Source of the DNA: Nocardia amamiensis
GTDB lineage: Bacteria > Actinomycetota > Actinomycetes > Mycobacteriales > Mycobacteriaceae
Reading direction: 5' to 3'
Length of the DNA: 64,000 nt
Assembly: GCF_015477605.1 (NCBI RefSeq)
Contig: NZ_JADLQX010000020.1
Span: 62,001 to 126,000 of the forward strand
The translations under genes were made by a program, and so were the position numbers. The notes beneath the pieces are model-generated. The model searched no databases, was not told where the DNA came from, and saw only the letters and a program-made list of their open reading frames with translations. Positions 33,092 to 41,948 of this stretch are shown piece by piece; the stretch's first letter is position 1, and every line of letters starts with the position of its first letter.

Positions 33092-34714
33092 GTGACGATC
33101 ACGGCATTGGATTTCGAACGGTGCTATCGGGCGGTGTCGACCCGGGACTCGCGATTCGACGGGCAATTCTTCACCGCGGTGCGGACCACCGGAATCTATT
33201 GCCGCCCTTCGTGTCCGGCGATCACCCCGAAGCGGGCCAACGTGTCGTTCCTACCGACCGCCGCCGCGGCCCAGCAGGCAGGCTACCGGGCCTGCCGCCG
33301 CTGTCTGCCGGACGCCGCACCGGGTTCGCCGCTGTGGAACACCAGGGCGGATCTGGCCGCGCGGGCCATGCGGCTGATCGGTGACGGCGTCATCGAACGC
33401 GGCGGGGTGCCTGCGCTGGCCGCCACGCTCGGCTATTCGCAGCGGCAGCTCACCCGGGTGCTGACCACCGAGCTCGGCGCGGGACCGCTGGCACTGGCTC
33501 GTGCGCACCGGGCGCACACCGCGCGGCTGCTGATCCAGACCACCACGATGCCCATGTCCGATATCGCGTTCGCGGCGGGGTTCGCCTCCATCCGCCAGTT
33601 CAACGACACGGTGCGCGAGGTGTTCGCGGTCAGCCCCACCACCATGCGGACCGAGGCCCAGCGCGCGAAATCGGGCACCTCCGGCCGTCCGGCGCCCGCA
33701 GGCAACGGCTCGCTCACGCTGCGGCTGCCCTACCGGGAACCGCTGGACCGCGCGTGGCTGGAGTGGTTCCTGTCCGCGCACGTCGTGCCCGGCATGGAGC
33801 TGTGGGACAGCGGCGCCTACACGAGAAATCTCCGCACGCCGCACGGGCACGCCACAGTGCGGCTGGGTTTCCAGCGCGACCACGTGCGGGCCGAGTTGTC
33901 TTTGCAGGACATGCGCGATCTGGCGCCGACGGTGGCGCGGCTGCGGCATCTGCTGGATCTGGACGCCGACCCGGTGGGGATCGATGAGGCGCTCGGCGTC
34001 GGGCCAGGGGCGCACGGGCCGTCTTCGGAACGGTTGTCGGAGCACCACACCGAATATCTGCCGGATGCCGGTGCGGGCTCGCCGCCGGACGCCGAGGCGA
34101 TACCCGACGCCGACCGGTTCGGCGCGAGGCGCCCGTCGTTCACGCCGGGTATCCGGGTACCCGGCTGCCTGGATGGAGCGGAACTGTTGCTGCGCACCAT
34201 GATCGGGCAGCAGATCTCGGTCGCCGCCGCGGCCACGCACACCGCGCGGCTGGTCGAGGCGCTCGGCGAGCGCGTCGACGGTCCGATCCCGCTGCTGTTC
34301 CCGACACTGGAGGTGATCGCCGAGCGCGGCGCCGAAGTCTTGACCGGCCCGGCGCGACGGATCCGCTCCATCGTCGCTGCCGCGGAGGCGCTCGCCGCCG
34401 GAGAACTGCTGCTGCACCAGGGGCGTACCGCAGCCGACCTGCGCCGCGATCTGCTCGCGCTGGACGGCGTCGGGCCGTGGACGGCCGACTACGTGGCCAT
34501 GCGCCTGCTCGCCGACCCGGACGTCCTGCTGAGCACCGATTTGGTCGTCCGCCAAGGCGCGACCCTACTGGGCATCGATCTGACGGATACCGCGCGCTGG
34601 GCGCCGTGGCGGTCGTACCTGTCGATGCACCTCTGGAAAGCGGCCCTGACCGACCGCGCCACATCCACCGAAGTCCCCGCGCTCGCCACCACGAAAGGCA
34701 GTGTCGAAGCATGA
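33092..34714 (+). CDS. Ada-AlkA fusion: methyl-phosphotriester sensor with 3-methyladenine DNA glycosylase
   Basis: A 540-residue fusion, like Rv1317c. The N-terminal Ada zinc domain has Cys37, Cys41, Cys68 and Cys71 (GIYCRPSC, ACRRC); one of these accepts methyl groups in Ada. An AraC-type DNA-binding segment follows (ALAATLGYSQRQLTRVLTTE, FAAGFASIRQFNDTVREVFA), then AlkA_N and the HhH-GPD glycosylase domain (LDGVGPWTADYVAMRLLADP) with the catalytic Asp in LLSTDLVVRQGA. An unusual Pro/Asp/Glu-rich insert of about 50 residues joins the two glycosylase halves. Of the clustered GTG codons (33083, 33086, 33092), the last fits the family best. Confidence 0.92.
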   Translation: MTITALDFERCYRAVSTRDSRFDGQFFTAVRTTGIYCRPSCPAITPKRANVSFLPTAAAAQQAGYRACRRCLPDAAPGSPLWNTRADLAARAMRLIGDGVIERGGVPALAATLGYSQRQLTRVLTTELGAGPLALARAHRAHTARLLIQTTTMPMSDIAFAAGFASIRQFNDTVREVFAVSPTTMRTEAQRAKSGTSGRPAPAGNGSLTLRLPYREPLDRAWLEWFLSAHVVPGMELWDSGAYTRNLRTPHGHATVRLGFQRDHVRAELSLQDMRDLAPTVARLRHLLDLDADPVGIDEALGVGPGAHGPSSERLSEHHTEYLPDAGAGSPPDAEAIPDADRFGARRPSFTPGIRVPGCLDGAELLLRTMIGQQISVAAAATHTARLVEALGERVDGPIPLLFPTLEVIAERGAEVLTGPARRIRSIVAAAEALAAGELLLHQGRTAADLRRDLLALDGVGPWTADYVAMRLLADPDVLLSTDLVVRQGATLLGIDLTDTARWAPWRSYLSMHLWKAALTDRATSTEVPALATTKGSVEA

Positions 34715-35253
34715 ACGCCACCAGCACCATTCCCTCCGCAATCGGCGGAAAGGTCACTTCTACAGCGCATTTCGCGATCACCGACACTCCGCTCGGACCG
34801 TTCACCGCGCTCGTCGACGCGGAGGGCGCGGTCTTGGCCTCCGGCTGGACCTCCGATGCGGAGAACCTGCGCGGCTTGATTCATCCCACGCTGCGCCCTG
34901 ACCGGCTGCGGCAACGCGATTCACTGGGGGACGTGACCAGCGCCGTGATCGCCTATCACGAGGGCGATCTCACGGCGATCGATCCGATTCCGGTTCGCCA
35001 ACGCTCCGGGGAGTTCCTCGCGCACGCCTGGGAGGTGCTGCGCAGGGTGCCGGCGGGCAGCCCGCTCACCTACACCGAGTTCGCCGCCTGCTCCGGCCGC
35101 CCCGACGCCACGCGCGCCGCCGCCAACGCGTGCGCCCGCAACGCCGCCGCCCTGTTCGTGCCCTGCCATCGAATCCTGCGGATCGGCGGCGCTCTCGGCG
35201 GATTCCGCTGGGGATTGCCGGTGAAGCGCTGGCTACTCGACCACGAGGGGTGA
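34711..35253 (+). CDS. ogt: Methylated-DNA--protein-cysteine methyltransferase
   Basis: A 180-residue O6-methylguanine-DNA methyltransferase that transfers the alkyl group to Cys152 in VPCHRILR in a suicide reaction. N-terminal ribonuclease-like domain about 15-95, then the winged helix with TYTEFAACSGRPDATRAAAN. The ATG overlaps the Ada-AlkA stop as ATGA, so sensor/glycosylase and methyltransferase are produced together as an alkylation repair unit. The usual arginine finger position is present within the ACARN segment. Confidence 0.94.
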   Translation: MNATSTIPSAIGGKVTSTAHFAITDTPLGPFTALVDAEGAVLASGWTSDAENLRGLIHPTLRPDRLRQRDSLGDVTSAVIAYHEGDLTAIDPIPVRQRSGEFLAHAWEVLRRVPAGSPLTYTEFAACSGRPDATRAAANACARNAAALFVPCHRILRIGGALGGFRWGLPVKRWLLDHEG

Positions 35254-35449
35254 GGGTCCTCGACCGCGCCGGCTCAGCTCGAGGACAGCCACATCGGTCC
35301 CACCGCGCACGCGATCGCGGGTGCGGCGAGTGCACTGCCCGACAACGCTAGTCCGCCTGGCATCACCTCCGCGGTGCCGAGCATGAGCACGGTATGCGGT
35401 CAGCCGGGTCCACCGATCCATCAGCCACACAGGACGCGGACGGCGCGAG

Positions 35450-38400
35450 TCAGGCGATGGTCGCTTGCAGGCGGGAGCCGGTGCGGCCGCGGAGGACGTG
35501 CAGGCGGCTGGGGATGCGTTGGCGCATTTCGTCTACGTGGCTGACCACGCCGACCACCCGGCCACCGGCGCGGAGTTCGTCGAGAACGCCCATGACGGCG
35601 TCCAGACTGTCGGCGTCCAAGCCGCCGAAGCCCTCGTCGATGAACAGGGTGTCCAGGACGACGCCTCCGGATTCGGCCGCGACGGTGTCGGCCAAACCGA
35701 GCGCCAATGACAGTGAGGCCATGAAGGTTTCGCCGCCGGAGAGGGTTTTGGCGGGGCGGATGGCACCGGTGTAGTCGTCGCGGATATCGAGGCCGAGCCC
35801 GCCGCGGCGACCACGCGGACCGGCCTTGTCGGAGTGGACGAATTCGTAACGGCCACCGGACATCTTGCGCAACCGCAACGACCCGGCCTGCGCTACTTCT
35901 TCCAGGCGGGCGGCCAGGACGTAGGAGTGCAGGGACATGTGCCGGTTGTTCGCGCCGCGCCCGGCGACCACGTCGGCGAGTCCCTTCAACTCCTCGAAGG
36001 CCTGCTGAGCCGGTGCGATCCGGTCGACGGCGGCCCAGAGCTGACCGCCCAGCTCCTCGAGCTGGCTAGCCCGCCTGCCGGCTTCGGCATGGGCGGCCAC
36101 CGCGGCGTTCAGGCTGCTCTGCGCGGCCGCTGCCTGCGCGTCGAGTTCGGTCAGGTCACCGGGCTGCGAAGCCGCCGCGGCCTGGATCTCCGGTTCCGCC
36201 AGAACGGCTTCCGCGTGGGCGCGGGCTCGGTCGGCCACCAGGAGTTCGGCTTCGATCTCGGCCTGTCGTTCGGGCGTACGGGACGCGGCGGCGGCGACCT
36301 TCGCGTATGCGGCCAGCAACGCGACGTCATCGCGCGTACCGCTCGCCGCGGTCTCACGACGCACTACGCCGGAATCCGGGTCGCCGGCTTCCACCGGTGC
36401 AGCAGCGTCGTCGCCGGACCAGCCCGTGCTCTCCACCTGCCCTTCCGTAGTGCCCGCCAGGCGTGTTGCGGGTAGCGAGCCGCCGATACCGGACGCGGAA
36501 TCGCCGACTTGTCCTGCGCGCTCGTCCGCGACATCCAGGCGTGTTGCCGGTACGGAAAGACCGACACCGGCCGGGGAGTCGACGACCTGCCCTTCTGGCA
36601 CGAAACCGGCCGCGCGGGCGAGCTTTTCGACGCGACCGGCAACAACCGAGACCTGCTCACGCGCCGCCTCCGCCTCCGCGCGGGCGTCGCGCAGGGCGGA
36701 CGCCTCGGCGACGAGGGCGGCGAGCCGGGCACGCCGGCGTTCGATGGTCTGGTCGGTACCGGCGGCGACACGCAGACGTTCGTCGAGCTCGGTCGATCGC
36801 TCCTCCGCGGAGGCGATGGTTGCGGCGACCGCGCTGCGGCGGGCGTCGCATTCGCGCAGCTCGTCGTGCAGCCGCGTCTCGTCATCGCGCAGACGGACGA
36901 GCTCGCCGTTCAAGTCGTCGGCGTGCGCGGCCAGTTCTGCGGTGTCCTCGTAGCGGTCGGTCGCGGCGCGCAGTGCGGCAGCGAGTTCGACGCGGTCGGT
37001 GTCGCCGCCGCGCGCGACCAGCGCTTCGATCTCGCGCTCCAACCCCGTGATACGGGCCAGCGCACGGTCGCGGGTGTCCTCGGCCGCGCGCTCGGCGGCC
37101 GCGGCGGCCTCCTCCTCGTCCTTGGACACCGCGGTCGCGGTGGGCTGGGCGGGCGCGGGATGATCGGCGGAACCGCAGACCGCGCACGGATTTCCGGCGA
37201 CCAGTCCACCGGCCAACTCGGCAGCCATTCCGGACAGCCTGCGCTCGCGCAGGTCGAGCACGAGTTCCTTGGCGTCGAGGTGCGCCGCGCGGGCGGTGTC
37301 GAATTCGATCCTGGCGTGATCGAGCGCCGTTCGGCGTGCGGCCAGTTCGACGGCGGCTGTCGCCGCGTTCTGCAGTCGCTCGGCTTCCGCGGTCAGGCCG
37401 GGCAGCGCCGCGGCCGCCTCGGTCGCCTCGCGCGATCTGGTCTCCGCGCTGGCGAGCGCGGCGGGCAATCGGTCGCGTCGCGCGGTGAGTTCGATGATGC
37501 GTTCGGCCAGCGTGGTGTCCTCGGCGCGCAGCGCGACGAGCTCGTCACCCAGTCGCGTGGCCGTGGCCGCGTCCGCCCGCACTTCGTCCAGAGCGCCGAT
37601 CTGTCCGCTCCAGCGTTGGATCGCCGCGTCGATGTCGGCGTCGTCACGCACGTGGGCGTCGTCATCGGACCGGAGCAATTCGGCGCCGCCGAGGTCGGCG
37701 CTCGCCGGTTCCCGCAGCCGGGCGGCCAAACGGCTCGCCGCGCTGAGTTCTTCGCTGTCTCGCTGCCGCTGGGCTCGGACCGCCACGCGCGCCTCGTCGA
37801 TGGCCGCAGCGACCGGCTCGGCCCGGCGCGCAAGTTCGAGTTCGGCTCGCAGCGCGCCGCGCCGTTCGGCGTCGGCCGCGTAATCGTCCAGTTGCCGACG
37901 GGCCGCGGCCATGCGGCGGTGCAGTTCGTGCAGTCGACGTTGTTGTTCGGCCTGCTCGCGGATCCGCGCCGACTCCTGCTGGCAGCGTTCGAGCGCGGTG
38001 ACGGCGGCCACGAGGTCGGCGCGGGCGGCGGACAGCAGATCCTGGGACCATGTGACCGATTCCGCGATCCCGATCGAATCCGGGACTCCGGCTGCCATGC
38101 CGACCTGGGTGATCAGTCGCTTGATCCCCTCGGTGCGTGTGTCCAGTTCGGCTTCGGCTGCGCGGCGTTTGTCGGCGAGCCACTGCTCGGCCGTGCCGAA
38201 ACGCTTGGTGTCGAAGAGTTTCTCGAGCAGCTTTTCGCGGTCTTCGTTGTCCGATCGCAGGAAACGGGCGAAATCGCCCTGTGGCAGCAGCACGACTTGG
38301 AAGAACTGGTCGGCGCTCATACCGAGCAGACGATGGACTTCGTCGCCGATATCCACTATTCGAGAGAGATTTTCGCCGTGGCCGTCCAACCAGGTCAGCG

Positions 38401-38746
38401 TGGCTTTGGCCGGCACGGTGCGCACGCCGGTGCCGTCTCGTTTGGGGCGCTCGAATTCGGGGCTGCGGGTAAGCCGCAGTCGCCGACCGCCCAAGGTCGC
38501 TTCGAGCAGTACCTGCGGCGGCGTGTTTTCCGGGGCGTGGTCGGAGTGCAACCGCTTGCTTTCGCCGCGCGCACCGGGCACCTTGCCGTACAGAGCGAAC
38601 GCGATCGCGTCCAGCACCGTGGTCTTCCCCGCTCCGGTCTGGCCGTGCAGCAGGAACAGCCCGTCCGCGCCGAGCGCGTCGAAGTCGACGACCGTGGTGT
38701 CGGCGTACGGGCCGAACGCGGTCATCTCGAGCTTGTGCAACCTCAT
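35450..38746 (-). CDS. sbcC: SbcC-type SMC family exonuclease subunit
   Basis: A 1098-residue ATPase that works with SbcD to open hairpins and process DNA ends. Walker A GQTGAGKTT lies at 35-43; two long coiled coils flank a zinc hook CAVC near residue 520; near the C-terminus are the ABC signature TLSGGETFMASLSLALGLAD and Walker B/D-loop LFIDEGFGGLDADSLD. In the second coiled coil, encoded around 36428-36603, an insert of imperfect 25-residue repeats (GQVVDSPAGVG..., GQVGDSASGIG...) interrupts the heptads. The start overlaps the stop of a tiny upstream ORF as ATGA. Confidence 0.95.
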   Translation of the reverse strand: MRLHKLEMTAFGPYADTTVVDFDALGADGLFLLHGQTGAGKTTVLDAIAFALYGKVPGARGESKRLHSDHAPENTPPQVLLEATLGGRRLRLTRSPEFERPKRDGTGVRTVPAKATLTWLDGHGENLSRIVDIGDEVHRLLGMSADQFFQVVLLPQGDFARFLRSDNEDREKLLEKLFDTKRFGTAEQWLADKRRAAEAELDTRTEGIKRLITQVGMAAGVPDSIGIAESVTWSQDLLSAARADLVAAVTALERCQQESARIREQAEQQRRLHELHRRMAAARRQLDDYAADAERRGALRAELELARRAEPVAAAIDEARVAVRAQRQRDSEELSAASRLAARLREPASADLGGAELLRSDDDAHVRDDADIDAAIQRWSGQIGALDEVRADAATATRLGDELVALRAEDTTLAERIIELTARRDRLPAALASAETRSREATEAAAALPGLTAEAERLQNAATAAVELAARRTALDHARIEFDTARAAHLDAKELVLDLRERRLSGMAAELAGGLVAGNPCAVCGSADHPAPAQPTATAVSKDEEEAAAAAERAAEDTRDRALARITGLEREIEALVARGGDTDRVELAAALRAATDRYEDTAELAAHADDLNGELVRLRDDETRLHDELRECDARRSAVAATIASAEERSTELDERLRVAAGTDQTIERRRARLAALVAEASALRDARAEAEAAREQVSVVAGRVEKLARAAGFVPEGQVVDSPAGVGLSVPATRLDVADERAGQVGDSASGIGGSLPATRLAGTTEGQVESTGWSGDDAAAPVEAGDPDSGVVRRETAASGTRDDVALLAAYAKVAAAASRTPERQAEIEAELLVADRARAHAEAVLAEPEIQAAAASQPGDLTELDAQAAAAQSSLNAAVAAHAEAGRRASQLEELGGQLWAAVDRIAPAQQAFEELKGLADVVAGRGANNRHMSLHSYVLAARLEEVAQAGSLRLRKMSGGRYEFVHSDKAGPRGRRGGLGLDIRDDYTGAIRPAKTLSGGETFMASLSLALGLADTVAAESGGVVLDTLFIDEGFGGLDADSLDAVMGVLDELRAGGRVVGVVSHVDEMRQRIPSRLHVLRGRTGSRLQATIA
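36428..36603. repeat. Imperfect internal duplication inside sbcC coiled coil
   Basis: About two and a half copies of a 24-26 residue unit beginning GQV-DS and ending LPATRL. The unit is rich in Gly, Ser and Pro and cannot be coiled coil. It lies between the zinc hook and the C-terminal ATPase half. Confidence 0.65.
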
Positions 38747-38823
38747 GCCGCCGCGCTTACGCCTGGTCCCAGCAGCTGCGAACGCTCGGTCGAAACTTCG
38801 ACTCGTTCGGCGGACACGTTCAT
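38743..38823 (-). CDS. Mini-ORF 3 of the sbcDC operon (26 residues)
   Basis: Starts ATGAAC at the stop of mini-ORF 2 and ends in GCATGA, whose ATG is the sbcC start. The product begins MNVSAERVEVSTERSQLLG. It has no known family and no ribosome binding site of its own; its role may be to carry ribosomes from the upstream frame into sbcC. It is less like the other two mini-ORFs and may be their diverged relative (AERVEVSTERS). Confidence 0.45.
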   Translation of the reverse strand: MNVSAERVEVSTERSQLLGPGVSAAA

Positions 38824-38903
38824 GATTCCACCTCGCCGGTGGTCGGCTCTGTCACGAGCCAGGGCTCGGCTATGTCGATTGTTCGCCCGCTGCGCTCGCT
38901 CAT
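38820..38903 (-). CDS. Mini-ORF 2 of the sbcDC operon (27 residues), tandem copy
   Basis: Starts at ATGAGCGAGCGCAGCGGG, overlapping the stop of mini-ORF 1 as ATGA, and ends overlapping mini-ORF 3 the same way. The product MSERSGRTIDIAEPWLVTEP followed by TTGEVES is a near copy of mini-ORF 1 without its internal repeat. Coding is inferred from preserved frame and preserved stop/start overlaps in both copies. Confidence 0.5.
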   Translation of the reverse strand: MSERSGRTIDIAEPWLVTEPTTGEVES

Positions 38904-39013
38904 GACTCCAACTCGCTGGCGCTCGGCTCCGTCACGAGCGAGGGCTCGGCTACGTCAACTCTTCGCTCACTGCGCTCGGCTATGTCGATTGTTCGCTCAC
39001 TGCGCTCGCTCAT
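38900..39013 (-). CDS. Mini-ORF 1 of the sbcDC operon (37 residues)
   Basis: Its ATG overlaps the sbcD stop (ATGA). The product starts MSERSERTIDIAERSERRVD, which contains an internal duplication (ERSERTIDIA / ERSERRVDVA), and ends EPSASELES. Charged, hydrophilic and without a known family; SERSE-type sequence arises from repeated GAGCGCAGTGAGCGA tracts. Its ordering and overlaps suggest termination-reinitiation from sbcD onward. Confidence 0.5.
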   Translation of the reverse strand: MSERSERTIDIAERSERRVDVAEPSLVTEPSASELES

Positions 39014-40185
39014 GCGGACAGTTCCTCGGGCGCGCTGACCACGGTCACCTGCTCCCGTTCCGCGACGGCGGCGGCGAGCGCACGATCCAGCCACGTCATC
39101 TCGCTCGAGGTCGGTGCGCCGCGCACGTCGGTGAGGAAGCTGCGGGCTACTTCGGTGTCGCGGCGGCCGTGCACCCGCTCACGGTAGCGCAGCTCCGGAT
39201 TGCCCTCGGGCCGCGCCCATTCCACGTGTACAGCGTAGGGGAACCGTTCTCTGAGCTTGCGCATGGCATCGACCGGGCGGGCGATGTCGGTGAGCACCGC
39301 GGACACGTAGTGCTGTTCGGCCACGGTGTGCTCCTCGCCGCTCAGCAACTGGTCCAGGGTTCCGGTGAGTTTGCTCAGTCCGCGGATCGTCGGTAGATCC
39401 CGGCGCCGCACCGTATCCAAGCCGGACGCGTCCAGATCGACGATCCACACCGCCTTGCGATGCGAGTTCTCGGCGAACGAATACGGCAGCGGCGAGCCGG
39501 AGTAGCGCACCGACTCCGCCAGTGTCTGGGGTGAATGCAAGTGGCCGAGCGCCACATAGTCGATGCCTTCGAAGGCGGCCAACGGCACCGTCTCCACTCC
39601 CCCGACCGAGATCGACCGCTCCGACCCGGTGGCCGCACCGCCGACGACGAAGGCATGCGCCAGCACGACCGTCCGCACCCCCGGCCGCCGCGCGATGTCG
39701 GCGCGAATGCGTGCCATGGCCGCGTCCAGGATCTCGGCGTGCGAGCGAGCCTGCGGCACATCGAGTTCGGCGCGGGTGATCTCCGGTTCCAGGTACGGGA
39801 TGCCGTAACACGCGACGGGCCCGTGCTCGTCCTGGAGCAGAACGGGTCGATCGGCATCGGCGACTGTAGTGCGCAAATGCAACCCGCCCGCGGCGGCGAA
39901 ACTGGCGCCCGCGCCCAGCCGGGCAGGCGAATCGTGGTTGCCCGAGGTGGCGACGATCTGCGCCCCCGCGGCACGGATGGCCTCGAATCCCCGGTTGCAC
40001 ACCGCGATCGCGTCGGCGCTCGGGATCGACCGGTCGTACACGTCGCCCGGCAGCACGACCACGTCGACCGACTCCTCGGCCACCAGCTCCGCGATGGCGG
40101 TCAATGAACGAGCCTGGTCGGCAAGCAGATCGACACCGTGGAACGTGCGCCCGATGTGCCAGTCCGAGGTGTGCAGCATCCGCAT
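39010..40185 (-). CDS. sbcD: SbcD-type exonuclease nuclease subunit
   Basis: A 391-residue calcineurin-like phosphoesterase with all Mre11/SbcD metal motifs: HTSDWHIG (residues 5-12), LPGDVYDRS, SGNHDSPARLG, VVLAHAFV and ALGHLHSPQ. It provides the Mn-dependent nuclease of the SbcCD complex. TACGGT lies 8 nt before ATGCGGATG, which fits a leaderless start; the open frame upstream lacks support. Followed by three coupled mini-ORFs and sbcC. Confidence 0.94.
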   Translation of the reverse strand: MRMLHTSDWHIGRTFHGVDLLADQARSLTAIAELVAEESVDVVVLPGDVYDRSIPSADAIAVCNRGFEAIRAAGAQIVATSGNHDSPARLGAGASFAAAGGLHLRTTVADADRPVLLQDEHGPVACYGIPYLEPEITRAELDVPQARSHAEILDAAMARIRADIARRPGVRTVVLAHAFVVGGAATGSERSISVGGVETVPLAAFEGIDYVALGHLHSPQTLAESVRYSGSPLPYSFAENSHRKAVWIVDLDASGLDTVRRRDLPTIRGLSKLTGTLDQLLSGEEHTVAEQHYVSAVLTDIARPVDAMRKLRERFPYAVHVEWARPEGNPELRYRERVHGRRDTEVARSFLTDVRGAPTSSEMTWLDRALAAAVAEREQVTVVSAPEELSA

Positions 40186-41084
40186 GCCGCGAAACCGTAG
40201 GGCAACCCACCGACAGACTTCAATCGCCCCGCCCGCTGTGTCGGGTTTGCCCAGCCACCGCACGGCGTGTCCGCCAAGCCGAGCGGCGTGTTCAATCGCA
40301 CGACCTCGGTTCGTCCCGCGAATCGAATTACCACACATACCTTGGCTTCCCGAGCGCCGGGATGCTGGTGACTCCATATGCCGAGTTGCCGAGTGCTATG
40401 CGATTGGACGGCGATCCGTTGGCAGAGTGGGCCGCAGGCACAATACCGAAGGGTTGCTCGCGCTCGTTCTTGTCGGTGGCATGCGGCACTATCCGCGCTA
40501 TGACCGCACCGACGCTCGCCACCCTGACGCTGGTATCCGCGGCCGGTTCCGATTCGGCCTCGACTGGCTTGCATGCCGCGCCGGCCACGCACCGCGCCAC
40601 AGCGGCGAACACCTGCCTCGCTACGTCGGCCCACAACCAGCGCTTGCCACCGCAGTCGCCCAGCGGGCCGGCGCGGACACCACGCGCAGCATCCACAGAG
40701 CTGCGGCCGACGCAGATGCCACGCGCAGGCATCCGCTCGGTGCCGCCGACGCGCCGTCACGCGCAGGCATCCCTCGGCCTCGGCGCGATGGTGATATCGC
40801 TGCGCGCGGTGGGGCGACACGTTGGCAGCACCGATCCCAGCAGGTCGAGCCACAGCGCAGGCCCCCGTGGACCCAAGTGGGCGCGACGACCCAAGATGCA
40901 GCGCCCCGGCTGTGAGCCGTACCACTCGCCCGGCTGACCGGCGAGCAGCCCGGACCGGACGGGCGACCAAGTGGGTAGGGCGGTCGAGGCTTTCAGCTAC
41001 ACCATGGCTTCGGTGGAGCCGCCCGATGGTCACTATGGCCGTGCCGCCACGCCGCCGAACGCGGCGGCAACTAGGGTGCATAGC
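40186..41084. other. 900-bp intergenic region without a recognised gene
   Basis: Between the divergent sbcD and DUF6542 genes. Long frames are open on both strands because of the high GC content, but none has a ribosome binding site with a family pattern. A small duplicated string ACGCGCAGGCATCC occurs twice (about 40719-40773). It contains the promoters at both ends. Confidence 0.4.
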
Positions 41085-41948
41085 GTGGCTGCTTCCGAAC
41101 GTGCGCGATCCCGGGTTCCCGCGCCGCAACGCTCGATCCTGCCGTCGGTGCCGGGGATCCCCGTCGGCGCGGCGGTCGTGGTCGCGGTTGCCTGCACGTT
41201 TGTGGGATTCCTGATCGATGCCGTCGGCGGAGGCGGCGAGCTGACCGGCACGTTCGCCGCGCTGTACATCGTCGGGTGCGTGGCGGCCGTCGCAGCCGTG
41301 CGCTACCGCGGGCTGTTCAGCACGATGGTGTTGCCGCCGCTGCTGCTGTTCGTCGCCGTGCCACTGGCCTATCAACAGCTCACCGGGCGCGGCTCGACCT
41401 CGATGAAGGACATCCTGCTGAACCTGGCGATCCCGCTGGTGAACCGCTTCCCGACCATGATGCTGGCCACGGTCGTCGTCGCGCTGATCGGCGGCGCCCG
41501 AATCCTGATGCGCCGGCGCGAGGAAGAGGCGAGCCGGCCGCTCCCCGTGCGCCGCGGCGCGAGCGCGGGGAAACCGCCCGTCAAGAAGAGCAAGCCCAGT
41601 CGCTCCCCTGGCACGCTCGCGGAGGCGGCGCGCCGCAAAGCCCGCCGCCCGCGACCCGATCCGGACGAGCCCGACCCCGACGACTTGGGAGACCCCGCCC
41701 CCCGCCCGGCCCGCCGGCCAGCGGCTCAGGTCGCCGACGCACCGCCCCGGGTCGCGCCGTCCCGGCCGCGCGAAGGTCGCACCCCGGCACGCGGCGCCCG
41801 ACCGACCGGGGCGATGCCGCGCACCGAAGGCGAACCACCGCGCGCGCCGAGCGGACGCCGCGACATCCCGCCGCATCCGCAGCCCAATGTCCGCTATCGC
41901 GAGCGTGATTCGAGCCGCACCGAGCGACGCAGGCCGGAGAATCTGTAG
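41085..41948 (+). CDS. DUF6542 membrane protein (Rv1111c-type)
   Basis: A 287-residue protein. TAGGGT lies 7 nt before the GTG, so this leaderless-type start is chosen over upstream codons. Residues 15-145 carry four hydrophobic segments (VGAAVVVAVACTFVGFLIDA, FAALYIVGCVAAVAAVRY, and two more), the DUF6542 membrane unit; the rest is a long Pro/Arg-rich, basic tail, probably cytoplasmic and disordered. Neighbour of ispH as in mycobacteria. Function unknown. Confidence 0.78.
   Translation: MAASERARSRVPAPQRSILPSVPGIPVGAAVVVAVACTFVGFLIDAVGGGGELTGTFAALYIVGCVAAVAAVRYRGLFSTMVLPPLLLFVAVPLAYQQLTGRGSTSMKDILLNLAIPLVNRFPTMMLATVVVALIGGARILMRRREEEASRPLPVRRGASAGKPPVKKSKPSRSPGTLAEAARRKARRPRPDPDEPDPDDLGDPAPRPARRPAAQVADAPPRVAPSRPREGRTPARGARPTGAMPRTEGEPPRAPSGRRDIPPHPQPNVRYRERDSSRTERRRPENL

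Noticed and set aside
35274..35384. 36-residue hydrophobic frame on the minus strand after ogt (MLGTAEVMPGGLALSGSALA...)
   Set aside because: No ribosome binding site and no similarity recognised; a leaderless start is conceivable but support is too thin to list as a gene.
36509..38905. 798-residue open frame antisense to sbcC
   Set aside because: Shadow of sbcC codon bias; no ribosome binding site and no domain motifs.
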